Source: CAYRYU01 sp964428355 (GTDB lineage Bacteria; Muiribacteriota; Ozemobacteria; Ozemobacterales; Ozemobacteraceae). From it: 64,000 bases of DNA. Every line of letters starts with the position of its first letter. Within the stretch, counting starts at the first letter, position 1. Shown piece by piece: positions 51,372-60,088 of this stretch. The position numbers and the translations under genes were made by a program. Location: contig CAYRYU010000001.1 in the NCBI GenBank assembly GCA_964428355.1, positions 260,060-324,059 on the forward strand. The letters run 5' to 3'. A model generated the notes under the pieces. It did not search any database, had not been told where the DNA came from, and saw nothing but the letters and a program-made list of their open reading frames with translations.

Positions 51372-53875
51372 ATCTCCTTCCAGTCTTCGACTTCACGCAC
51401 CATCTTCGAGAGAAGCTCATCGGTCCGTTTTTCCATCCTCGTCTCGACGGAGATGTTCACGAAAGGCTTGTCGGGGTCGGGAAGTATCAGCACCCATTCC
51501 TTTTCCGCGAGGAAGATCTTGACCCCGTCCACGAGCTGGGTGGAGTGCTCCTTGGCGAACTCCATCGCATGCCGCATGACCTTTCCCTTTGCCTCCCAGG
51601 GGCACGGGATCTGCCTCGACCGGAGGGAGAACTTCGGAAGGCCCTGAACGACCTGAGAAAGCGGAACGGGGCTCTTGGCGATCAACTCCAGGAGTTTCAC
51701 GGCGGACATGAGTCCGTCGAACGTTGGTTGGAAGTCGGGGAAGATCGTTCCACCCTGGTTGTCGCCGCAGAACACGACCTTGTCGGAAACCGCGGCATTC
51801 ATGAGGGCGCGGTTGTTCGCCTTGGTCCGGATGATCGTTCCCTTCGATTCGGCGGCCATCTCCTCGATGATCCCGGTAGCATAGATGGGAACGGCGATCC
51901 GGGGTTCGGGAACGAGGTCGAGGATCAGTTTGATCCAGGTCAGGAGGCTTTCCTCCCCCAGGATGACCTTCCCCTGATCGTCGACGAAATAGAGCCGCTC
52001 TGCACCGGCATCCAGCATCAGGCCGACATCCGCGCGGAGGGATTTGACGATCGAAGCCATCCGGTCGAGGGAGTTTCGGAGGTTGGAAGCCCCAAGGGCG
52101 AGCTTTGCCTCGTCCTGGTAAGCGTTCAGGGCAAGGAGTTCGCAGTTCAAGCGGCCGATGAAGGAATTGAGGATCTGGCTCGCCCCGCTGAACGCGTAGT
52201 CGAAAACGACCTTCAGACCGCGCTTCCGAAGCGCCTCGACATCGACGTGCCCGACCAGCCCTTCGGAATAGAACTCGGCGACCCGGGCGGGGAAGGTGAT
52301 GTCCCCGACCTCGGCCAGAGGGGCACGCCGGAAATCCTCCCTGTTGAAGAGCCGCTCGACCGATTTCTGCTGGTTGGTTGACAGGTCCCGGCCCTCGGCA
52401 TCGAAAAGTTTGATCTCGACCATGTTCGGATCGACCGATCCGAGGTTCACATGGACTCCCGCCACCCTTCCGAAGGCCCCTGGCTTGAACCTTGCCACGG
52501 GGGCCGGAGTAACCCGAAGATCGGCCACCTGAACGCCAGCCGAGGTCAGGCCGCAGATGAGCGCGCGATTGATCATGCGGGAGACCTTGTGACCGTCGCG
52601 AGACGTGTTAACGCTTGCGCCCTTGGGGAGATTCGCACCGAAGGCGGCTCCGACTTTCGATGCCATCTCGGGTGTGATTTCTAGGTTTGCCAGTCCCGAG
52701 ATCCGGAAATCGCTGAAAAGATTCTTGGTCCATTTGTCGCTCCAGACCAGGCTGGTGAAAACGGTCGAACCGTCTTCGACGACCTTGCGGGGCCAGATCT
52801 TGACATTCGCCCGGACCACTGCATGCTCCCCGATCCGGCATTCCTCGCTGACCACCACGCCCTTTTCGAGCGTTGCGCCATCGCGAATCTGGGTATCCGA
52901 ACCCACTATGCTCTCGTCGACCCGGGCCTTGCTGCCGACGTAGACGCGGTCCCACAGGACGGATTCCGAAACCCGGGCACCCGCCTTGACCACGCAACCG
53001 TCACCGAGGATCGAGTTGTGAAGTTCCGCCCCATCCTCGACCTGGCAGTTCGCGCCGATGATGACCCCGCCCTTTGTCCGAACCTTGTTTCCAACCTTGG
53101 AATTCGCACCCACCCAGACGTCGCGACCGATCACGTTGAGGCGGTTGCCAGGCACCTCGACCTGGACGTTCCCGTCGAGGACGTGACGATGGGCAAGACG
53201 GTACTCGTTGATGTCCCCGATATCGCGCCAGTAGCCTTCGGCGATGTAGCCGTAAAGCGGGAGCCTCTCCTTGAGCATGAGGGGATAGAGGTTCTTGCTG
53301 AAATCGAACTCCGCCTGCGGAGGAATGTGGCCCAGCACTTCGGGCTCGAGGATGTAGATTCCGGTGTTGATCGTGTCGGAGAATACTTCTCCCCAGCTGG
53401 GCTTTTCGAGGAAACGGATGATCTTCCCGTCATCCGCGGTAATGACCACGCCGTATTCCAGGGGGTTGGGTACGCGCGTGAGAACCATGGTTGCCATGGC
53501 CTTCTTTTCCTTGTGGAACTCGATGGCCCGGGAAAGGTCGAAATCGGTCAAAACATCACCGGAGATGATGATGAAAGGCTCCCCGGCAAGCTTCTCCTCG
53601 GCGTTCTTGACGCTTCCCGCGGTTCCGAAATCGGCCGTGGCCATGACGTAATCCATCTTGATCCCGAAGTCGGAGCCGTCACCGAAGTATTTCGTGATGA
53701 TCTCGGGCTGGAAATAGAGGATCGAACAGATCTTCTTCAGATTGTGCTTTTTCAGGAGGGTGACGATGTGTTCCATCATCGGAATGTTTGCCACGGGGAC
53801 CATGGGTTTGGGAATGTTGCATGTGATCGGGCGCAGGCGAGTCCCGAAACCTCCTGCCATGATGACTGCGTTCAT
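51365..53875 (-). CDS. ManC-type nucleotidyltransferase fused to hexapeptide repeats and a phosphomannomutase-like domain
   Basis: An 836-aa cytosolic protein. ATG at 53875 has GAGGG upstream; an ATG 12 nt earlier overlaps that site. Residues about 1-230 are a sugar-1-phosphate nucleotidyltransferase (MNAVIMAGGFGTRLRPITC, NIPKPMVPVAN, INTGIYILEPEVL). About 245-365 is a left-handed beta-helix (VIGRDVWVGANSKVGNKV, HNSILGDGCVVKAGA). About 370-836 is a PMM/PGM-like region. Its first domain has GASVNTSRDGHKVSRM where active mutases carry TASHNP, so the phospho-serine is doubtful; this is common in this fusion family. A metal-loop-like VGLMLDAGAERLYFVDDQG and a C-terminal phosphate-site-like RPDP-like strand follow. 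It likely makes a GDP-sugar or related nucleotide sugar; specificity is open. Confidence 0.88.
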   Translation of the reverse strand: MNAVIMAGGFGTRLRPITCNIPKPMVPVANIPMMEHIVTLLKKHNLKKICSILYFQPEIITKYFGDGSDFGIKMDYVMATADFGTAGSVKNAEEKLAGEPFIIISGDVLTDFDLSRAIEFHKEKKAMATMVLTRVPNPLEYGVVITADDGKIIRFLEKPSWGEVFSDTINTGIYILEPEVLGHIPPQAEFDFSKNLYPLMLKERLPLYGYIAEGYWRDIGDINEYRLAHRHVLDGNVQVEVPGNRLNVIGRDVWVGANSKVGNKVRTKGGVIIGANCQVEDGAELHNSILGDGCVVKAGARVSESVLWDRVYVGSKARVDESIVGSDTQIRDGATLEKGVVVSEECRIGEHAVVRANVKIWPRKVVEDGSTVFTSLVWSDKWTKNLFSDFRISGLANLEITPEMASKVGAAFGANLPKGASVNTSRDGHKVSRMINRALICGLTSAGVQVADLRVTPAPVARFKPGAFGRVAGVHVNLGSVDPNMVEIKLFDAEGRDLSTNQQKSVERLFNREDFRRAPLAEVGDITFPARVAEFYSEGLVGHVDVEALRKRGLKVVFDYAFSGASQILNSFIGRLNCELLALNAYQDEAKLALGASNLRNSLDRMASIVKSLRADVGLMLDAGAERLYFVDDQGKVILGEESLLTWIKLILDLVPEPRIAVPIYATGIIEEMAAESKGTIIRTKANNRALMNAAVSDKVVFCGDNQGGTIFPDFQPTFDGLMSAVKLLELIAKSPVPLSQVVQGLPKFSLRSRQIPCPWEAKGKVMRHAMEFAKEHSTQLVDGVKIFLAEKEWVLILPDPDKPFVNISVETRMEKRTDELLSKMVREVEDWKEME

Positions 53876-53910
53876 AGATTCCCTCATCCTTCCTTTCGCG
53901 TTTTATTCGT

Positions 53911-53939
53911 ATTCTAGGATCGGTCGAGGGGGAAGTCAA
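53911..53939 (-). promoter_or_regulatory. sigma70-type promoter of the ManC fusion gene
   Basis: On the minus strand TTGACT (53939-53934), a 17-nt spacer and TAGAAT (53916-53911) stand 35 nt before the ATG. Unlike the leaderless cases, a leader with a Shine-Dalgarno follows. Confidence 0.8.
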
Positions 53940-53958
53940 CACCGCCTGAAGGATTCGC

Positions 53959-54720
53959 TCAAGGGTTATTGCAGAAAGGGAAGCGGGAAAGGACCTGGTG
54001 ACGCACGAGGCCATTGTATCCCGCAACCCTCATCGAGGCCGGGTTGGCTTCGCTGGTGACGTAGATCAGCCTGATCCCCCGTTCTTGAATCATCTCGATG
54101 AACCGCCCGAGAAGCCATCTTCCCAGCCCTTTCCCCCGGGAACCAGGGGATGTCTCGATGTAAACCTCGACCGAGTGGGGGGTAGAATGGATCGTCTTCA
54201 CCAGGCTCACGATGGCATCCCTTTCGGTGAGATAGAGGTTGAGATGATACCAGGGATCACCTGGCCCCACTTCCACCCCTTCGGCCTCCTCCTTGACGAC
54301 CAACTTGAGATCTCCGGGAAAGGAGGAGAGCCCCTTTTCGGCCGCCTTTCGCCCGGAATCCCCCAACCCGTCCCGGAACCAGATCAGGTCCTCGACCGGA
54401 GGTTTCCCCAGGTGGTCGGAAAACTCCTTCGAAAAATCAGCGGGAACGAGAAGTTGAAACTCCTCACCCCGGGGAAATCTCTTCAGAAGAAGCATCAGAT
54501 CGCCGCAACTTCCGAAGCCATGCGCCAGGTTCCATTCTCCCGCAGCGGTCTCCGCGAACGTGAGGACCCACCCTGATTTCCCGGGGGGACCTGGAGGAAG
54601 CATCTCGATCAGTTTTGCCCCCGAAGCGAGGTTGTGGATCTCCTCATTGAAGCCCAACTCGTCCTTCATGAGGAACTCCATGATCTCCCGGTCGAACTTT
54701 GAAAGTGGGAGGCGCTTCAC
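53959..54720 (-). CDS. GNAT-family acetyltransferase
   Basis: A 253-aa protein. The start chosen is GTG at 54720, which overlaps the radical SAM stop by 4 nt (GTGA) and has AAAGGA about 8 nt upstream; a longer TTG version would run back into that gene. The C-terminal third holds the acetyl-CoA loop (VYIETSPGSRGKGLGRWLLG) and the helix with LIYVTSEANPASMRVA that ends GNAT domains. The N-terminal part (GFNEEIHNLASGAKLIEML) is specific to the subfamily. The substrate is unknown. It is the last gene of the dnaE-led unit. Confidence 0.8.
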   Translation of the reverse strand: MKRLPLSKFDREIMEFLMKDELGFNEEIHNLASGAKLIEMLPPGPPGKSGWVLTFAETAAGEWNLAHGFGSCGDLMLLLKRFPRGEEFQLLVPADFSKEFSDHLGKPPVEDLIWFRDGLGDSGRKAAEKGLSSFPGDLKLVVKEEAEGVEVGPGDPWYHLNLYLTERDAIVSLVKTIHSTPHSVEVYIETSPGSRGKGLGRWLLGRFIEMIQERGIRLIYVTSEANPASMRVAGYNGLVRHQVLSRFPFCNNP

Positions 54721-56387
54721 GTCCGGTCCTTTCGATGGAGGATGCTTCGACCCGACTTCCTTTCGCCATGCTTCCGGGGAACCGAAATCGGGTTGCCCTC
54801 GAGATCTGAAAGGCAATGGAACATCGCCGTCGCGAGGGTGGACGGAGTCGGGGTGAATTCCTGGATCTGTTCGTGCACAAGGCGGAGACGCCTGACCAGG
54901 TCGTCGAGAAACCCATCCAGACCGGCTGACCCGGGGAAAGCGGTCATGAAATAGGGAACAAGGAACAGCTTCTTTCCAGTCCCCTCCACGAGTCGGCGGA
55001 AACGTTCCACGAAAGCGGGGAAATCGGCATCGGGGCCTTTCCGCATCAGTTTCAGCACCGATCGATCGACATGCTCCGGAGCCACTTTGAGCTGGCCGGA
55101 AACGTGCGAAGAGAGAATCCGCTTCAGGAAGGGGTCATCCCCCGGTCGAAGCAGGTCGAACCTCAGGCCCGATCCCAGGAAGACATGCTTCACTCCAGGG
55201 ATTTCCGCCGCACGGTCGAGCAGCTCCGCGAGGTGGCTCAATCCCGGGGGTTCTTTTCCAGATCGGGGGAAATCCCAGCCGAACATGTTGACAGACGGCC
55301 CTCCGACGTCGGGAACCGTGCCCCGAAAATCGGGATGGGAGGGAAACCTCTCGATCTCCTGAAGTATGTTCTCGATCGACCGCGAGCGAATCCGCCTTCC
55401 TTCATGGGCACCAAGCGCGCAAAACGTGCACATCCCGACGCATCCGCGGTGAGAACTGACCGAGAACTGGACGGGAACGATAGCAGGAATCTGTTCATCG
55501 TACAAGGGATGGGACCGCCGGTTGAAACCCAGCTTTCCGAACGCCATCGGTTCTTCAATCCAATCCGATTCCTCGGGGGGAAAGCAAAGAACCTCTCCCT
55601 TAGGATGACTCTGAACCAGAAGGGGCCGCCCCGGAGCATTGGAGCCGTCGAAAATGGCCGCGAGCTTCATGAAAGCGGGCCGGGAACTCCTGCACTCATC
55701 GGCGGAGGGGAGCACTGCGACCTCTTTCCCCTGGACGAATTCGGCCGCCCGCCCACGCGCCAACCGGACGCATGTCTGGGGAATCATAGCTCCAAATCCA
55801 TCCCTGCGCGTCCACCCTCCCTTTGAAAAAGCGTCAACGAGCCTTCCCAGAACCGATTCACCCATTCCGTAAACCAGGATATCGGCGGGCGCATCGAAAA
55901 GGATCGGGTCCCGGACCCGGTCTTCCCAGAAATCGAAATGGGAAAACCTCCGAAGCGACGCCTCTATACCGCCGATAACGATCGGAACATCGGGGAAGGC
56001 CTCCCTGATACGGTTGGTGTAGACCTGGACAGCCCTTTTCGGGCGGAGACCCGGTTTTCCGCCGGGAGAAAGCCGATCCGTTTTCCGCGGGAACTTCATC
56101 GAGGTGAAATTGGCGACCATGCTGTCCATTGCACCGGCCGAAACCGCAAAAAACAGGTTCGGACGGCCGAACACTTTCAGATCATCGATCCCGGTCCAGC
56201 CTGGTTGGGCTATCACCCCAACGGAAAGTCCCTTCGCCTGGAGAACCCTGACGATCACCGCCGCAGGAAAAGAAGGGTGATCGACGAAAGCATCGCCGGA
56301 GACCACAATAACGTCGAAGGGGGGGCGCTTTCCACGAAGGTCGGTCTTCCCCAACGCGAAAAGTGGCGGATACTCGAACCAGGGCAC
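54717..56387 (-). CDS. YgiQ-family radical SAM protein
   Basis: A 556-aa cytosolic protein. GTG at 56387 has GAGGT 6 nt upstream. The radical SAM cluster motif CxxxCxxC is in HRGCVGMCTFCALGAHEG at about 315-322. YgiQ signatures include FDVIVVSGDAFVDHPSF, VIGGIEASLRRFSHFDFWED and the long N-terminal B12-like region, and the C-terminal VHEQIQEFTPTPSTLATAM. The biochemical role of YgiQ is not established. It follows the glycosidase gene by 3 bp and overlaps the GNAT gene. Confidence 0.92.
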   Translation of the reverse strand: MPWFEYPPLFALGKTDLRGKRPPFDVIVVSGDAFVDHPSFPAAVIVRVLQAKGLSVGVIAQPGWTGIDDLKVFGRPNLFFAVSAGAMDSMVANFTSMKFPRKTDRLSPGGKPGLRPKRAVQVYTNRIREAFPDVPIVIGGIEASLRRFSHFDFWEDRVRDPILFDAPADILVYGMGESVLGRLVDAFSKGGWTRRDGFGAMIPQTCVRLARGRAAEFVQGKEVAVLPSADECRSSRPAFMKLAAIFDGSNAPGRPLLVQSHPKGEVLCFPPEESDWIEEPMAFGKLGFNRRSHPLYDEQIPAIVPVQFSVSSHRGCVGMCTFCALGAHEGRRIRSRSIENILQEIERFPSHPDFRGTVPDVGGPSVNMFGWDFPRSGKEPPGLSHLAELLDRAAEIPGVKHVFLGSGLRFDLLRPGDDPFLKRILSSHVSGQLKVAPEHVDRSVLKLMRKGPDADFPAFVERFRRLVEGTGKKLFLVPYFMTAFPGSAGLDGFLDDLVRRLRLVHEQIQEFTPTPSTLATAMFHCLSDLEGNPISVPRKHGERKSGRSILHRKDRT

Positions 56388-56390
56388 GTT

Positions 56391-57299
56391 CTACCTCGAC
56401 GGATAGACAAGAAGGCAGGAAAACCTCGCCTTGTCCATCAGATAGAGTGGTGCAACCAGATACTTTCCTTTCAGCACAATCGTCGAGGAAGACCCGCCGT
56501 CAAGGAACATCGCGTCAGTTATCTTCCCCGGCATTTTTCCGGACCGAAGGAACTCCGAGATTCTCTCAAGATTCCAGCCGGTTTCGCAAACAAGAAGGTA
56601 CAACCTCCCGCCTTCATCGATCGCAACTACCGAATGACGGCTATCCTGATCGACCTTCCGGAAACGGAAATTCTGCCTCCGGTAGGCTTCCATGTGCACA
56701 TCTTTCCCCTTTCGGACGATCCAGCCTCCTCCCCCGAGAATGCCTGAAAAAGTGGTCCCTTCCGGCAGGGAAAACGAAGCGGCAAACTTCCCGCTCAACA
56801 ATTCGGGACCAGTGGCAAGGGTTTCCCCAATAACCCATTTCGACCGTCCCCTCACCGAGGCAATACCCAGGAAACAGCGTGGAAACCGTTTTGAAGGCAG
56901 TTGCCGAACGCCTGCAGGGAGCACTCCGTCCACAACAACCTGTCCCAGTACGCCCTGTCCGGAGTAAAATGCCCCGTTGATTCCTGCTATCGGACCTGAG
57001 TTTCCGGAGGCAAGCCCTGCACACACCTGATCGAGCCCGATTGGTTCTTTCCAGACATGGGGCTTGATCAAAAAGCTGTACGGGTCGATAACGATTCCCG
57101 TCACGGGACCATCTTTGAAAATGGCCAGTCCCTTAGGGAGATCCTGGAATTGCGCTTCCGAAGCACCTTTCGAAAGCTCGCTGAAGAAACCCCGCAAAGC
57201 CGATTTCAACTCGGTTCCGCCCCCCGAAACACCGGCGGCCGGGAGCGGTCGGGAAATGAGGAACACTCCCAAGGATACCAGCAGGAGCACCCGATTCAT
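56391..57299 (-). CDS. exported phosphodiester glycosidase (NAGPA/DUF2233 family)
   Basis: A 302-aa protein. The start at 57299 (MNRVLLLVSLGVFLIS) gives a signal peptide; the longer frame is shadow from the upstream gene. Family motifs are GINGAFYSGQGVLGQVVVDG, a central VAIDEGGRLYLLVCE and AMFLDGGSSSTIVL near the C-terminus. These enzymes cleave GlcNAc-phosphodiester bonds, for example on cell-wall polymers. It lies 10 nt downstream of the barrel-protein gene and 3 nt upstream of the radical SAM gene. The precise substrate is unknown. Confidence 0.88.
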   Translation of the reverse strand: MNRVLLLVSLGVFLISRPLPAAGVSGGGTELKSALRGFFSELSKGASEAQFQDLPKGLAIFKDGPVTGIVIDPYSFLIKPHVWKEPIGLDQVCAGLASGNSGPIAGINGAFYSGQGVLGQVVVDGVLPAGVRQLPSKRFPRCFLGIASVRGRSKWVIGETLATGPELLSGKFAASFSLPEGTTFSGILGGGGWIVRKGKDVHMEAYRRQNFRFRKVDQDSRHSVVAIDEGGRLYLLVCETGWNLERISEFLRSGKMPGKITDAMFLDGGSSSTIVLKGKYLVAPLYLMDKARFSCLLVYPSR

Positions 57300-57309
57300 T
57301 TCTTCGGCC

Positions 57310-60078
57310 CTATTGGACCAGACCGGAAATGCTCGAAAAGTCGACAGACCAATAGTCGTGACGGGGGCCTGAACCATTGGGCCAAGCCGATCCGAATCGG
57401 ATCGAGATGGGAAGCCTCCGGAAAAGAAGCCCCTTCGCCCTGATCTCGAATCCCCGGTCTTCCAGGAAGTTGAAATCTCTGCCCTGGCGTACATCGCCAC
57501 GTTCCCAGAAAATTTCCCCCACCACGATTTCTTTGTGCACGAGGCTTCGGAACCACGGAAGCTTGAACTCGATCGGGTGGCCGATATGGAAACTGACAAA
57601 CCTCAGGGAATCCCCATATCTGTGAGACCCGGGATACCCTCTGAGATAGTTGTCCCCGCCGAGGGCAAGGTCCTCCGGCCGTCGGATATCACCCTCTTTG
57701 TCGTCTTCCGCAATAAAGCCCCGGCACTTGAGTACGAAATCCCGTGGAAGAGGAAGGTATTCGTCCCAGGAAAGAGACATGGAATCGTATCTCATGTCAC
57801 CGTTGAACCAATCCAGCCCTCTGCGGTAGGAGGACTGGAGGACCCGACCTTTTCGGGGAAAGATCTCCCAAAATGGTTCGGTACGGATCGCGGTATGCTT
57901 CAGAGTACCGTAGATCGAGTTGTCATTCCCCACCGTGGGAGTCACTCCCCCCTTTTCGGGAAATTTGGCGATTCCACGATGGGTAAGGGTTCCTCCGAAA
58001 TTCAGCGAAACGGAGAGGGAAAAGGGATACATGAAATCCAGGTTCGTCGAGCGAATCCTTTCGTAGTAGGAATTGGAGCGATAGCTCATCTTGCTGACAC
58101 GGTCCTGGGTCAGCCACTGGACGCGAAAAAGATCGAACCGCTGTTGCGCCAGGGCTTGGTAGCCCCAGTTCCGGCTCTTGAACCCGAATGTCGGGGAAAC
58201 CACTATCCGGCTGCGGTCAAGCCTGTCGGAACGATAACTGTAGACTCCAAGAACCCCACCCTGGTCATCCCGGGTTACCCTGGGAAGCCAATAGGAACTT
58301 CGAAACTCATTTTTGTAAGAATGGGGAACCAGATCGCAAGATGAGGAAGAAGGAGGGACCCCCCCGAATTCGAGAGGTAGCGGAACATTGGAGACCGGGA
58401 CCGGGTCCACTTCAACGGGTTTGAAACATCCTTTCACGAGCGAGGCAACGACCACTTTTTCTGCTTGGGGGGAAACGTCCCATGCCCCACCCGGAAGAGG
58501 GTTGAAAAAGGAAATCACGCGATCCCGGAGGTCGATCCGCATCAGCTGGACCGTTCGGAAATCGGAGGTTCCCGAAAACCACAGGGATTCCCCGGCAATT
58601 TCAAGGGAACGGATCGTACCCTCGGTCCGGAAGATTGTCTCAGAAGCATCGGGATCTTCCTCCCCAATCTTCCGACGGCACAGGTAACTCTGGTTCCGCA
58701 CCTTTCGAACGAAGTAGATGTACTCCCCCTTCTCATCCACTGCCAGGTCGAGGGGACGAACCGTGAGGGGAAAGGTGAACTCCACCCGGGTCTTGAAAGG
58801 TTTTTCGGAATCGACCGTCATGACCGAAACCACGCCGTTTTCCACCCGAGTGAAAAAAACCCGCCCTTCCACCTCGCCGATGGGTTTGAAGCACCCAAGA
58901 AGGGGAGAGATCTGAAAAGGGCGACCTTTTGGAGGAACCGCCCACAGGGAGAGTCGGCGCTGCTTTTTTGCGCTCAGGACGTATTTCCCGAGATACACCG
59001 TGCCGTCCTTCCGCCCCACCCACAGTGATGGGTGAACGTTTCGGAGGATGCAACGGGGGTTTCCGTTCCCCTTCTTGATCCAGAGATCGTAGACCTCCTC
59101 ACGGTATCTGACCGAGGAAACCCAGACCTTGTCGCCACCGGGAAGGGAATGAAAACCCTGGGAAAAGGCCCCGGTCTTCACATCGTGAATCGGGGTGGGC
59201 ACAGGCGAACCGAGAGCCGAGGCGGCACGGCACTTTTCCAGGATCCATTCGCGGTGTGAACGGAATGCGTCACCGATCGAAAGGCCGAAGGCATCCCGGA
59301 AAAGGCCTGCGAAGCCCGCGGGGTTCTTCCCCACCCCGACAAGGACTTTTCTCCAGGCATCCGGAGGGGCTTTCCGGTGGAGGAAATCCATCATGCTATG
59401 GACCTGGAACCCCATCTCTTCACGGACGCGGGTATCCTTGTTCTTTATCAGGTCGAGATCGTCAAGGGTGTAGAGACGTTCGTTCCGGGCCATGTCGAAC
59501 AACCGGCTGGTATGGAGGTCGTCCATCGGGAAAGCCAGGAAAAGGACGAGTCCTTCCAGGAACCATGGCGGGACGCTCAGGATGCCGATCCTTCGCTTCA
59601 GCGCGGAGCGAACCGGTCCCAGGGTCCGCAGGACCATGATCGAGGCGAGTCTCAGGGCGAACCTTTCCTCGAGGGTGTAGGCCCTTGTGGAAAGAGACCC
59701 CATCTCTTCGCAAAGGCCAAGGGTGATCAGGTCGAACGTCGGATCGGCTGAACTGCTTTCCCTGTCGTCATGAGCATTGAGAAGAACCGAGACCTCGAAT
59801 CCCTGGCGGCCCGGAAAGTTCAGGAGGATCCGTTTCTTGACCTCGAGGAAGGAGGAGTGGATCCCCGGGATGACGGGGCCGCAGGTTTCGGGGTAGTAGA
59901 TCTTGAGGCCCCCGGAGGCAATCACCTTGTACGGTCCAAGAAATTTGTATACATCGTCGAACTCGATGGCATGGCAGGAAAGCGAGGAAAGGAAGCCGAA
60001 AACCAGAATATAAAAAGGCAGCGGAGCGACACCTCTCATCATCCCTTTCATCATTCCTTTCGTCCTCCACCACTTCAT
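57310..60078 (-). CDS. pseudopeptidase-propeller-barrel protein of the outer membrane
   Basis: A 922-aa protein beginning 10 nt after dnaE. A signal peptide (about 15-37) ends near SCHA. Residues about 60-260 resemble the peptidase MA (gluzincin) fold: the helix that should hold HExxH reads ALRLASIMVLRTLG without histidines, while the downstream PPWFLEG motif is kept, so it is probably inactive. About 290-560 look like a TolB-like beta-propeller (DKVWVSSVRYREEVYDLWI, KGEYIYFVRKVRNQSY). About 600-922 look like an Omp85/surface-antigen beta-barrel, with GGDNYLRGYPGSHRYGDSL and a final strand ending in an aromatic-rich segment. The ATG at 60078 lacks a clear Shine-Dalgarno; ATGs 9-13 codons in are alternatives. 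Confidence 0.72.
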   Translation of the reverse strand: MKWWRTKGMMKGMMRGVAPLPFYILVFGFLSSLSCHAIEFDDVYKFLGPYKVIASGGLKIYYPETCGPVIPGIHSSFLEVKKRILLNFPGRQGFEVSVLLNAHDDRESSSADPTFDLITLGLCEEMGSLSTRAYTLEERFALRLASIMVLRTLGPVRSALKRRIGILSVPPWFLEGLVLFLAFPMDDLHTSRLFDMARNERLYTLDDLDLIKNKDTRVREEMGFQVHSMMDFLHRKAPPDAWRKVLVGVGKNPAGFAGLFRDAFGLSIGDAFRSHREWILEKCRAASALGSPVPTPIHDVKTGAFSQGFHSLPGGDKVWVSSVRYREEVYDLWIKKGNGNPRCILRNVHPSLWVGRKDGTVYLGKYVLSAKKQRRLSLWAVPPKGRPFQISPLLGCFKPIGEVEGRVFFTRVENGVVSVMTVDSEKPFKTRVEFTFPLTVRPLDLAVDEKGEYIYFVRKVRNQSYLCRRKIGEEDPDASETIFRTEGTIRSLEIAGESLWFSGTSDFRTVQLMRIDLRDRVISFFNPLPGGAWDVSPQAEKVVVASLVKGCFKPVEVDPVPVSNVPLPLEFGGVPPSSSSCDLVPHSYKNEFRSSYWLPRVTRDDQGGVLGVYSYRSDRLDRSRIVVSPTFGFKSRNWGYQALAQQRFDLFRVQWLTQDRVSKMSYRSNSYYERIRSTNLDFMYPFSLSVSLNFGGTLTHRGIAKFPEKGGVTPTVGNDNSIYGTLKHTAIRTEPFWEIFPRKGRVLQSSYRRGLDWFNGDMRYDSMSLSWDEYLPLPRDFVLKCRGFIAEDDKEGDIRRPEDLALGGDNYLRGYPGSHRYGDSLRFVSFHIGHPIEFKLPWFRSLVHKEIVVGEIFWERGDVRQGRDFNFLEDRGFEIRAKGLLFRRLPISIRFGSAWPNGSGPRHDYWSVDFSSISGLVQ

Positions 60079-60088
60079 TCGATCATCT

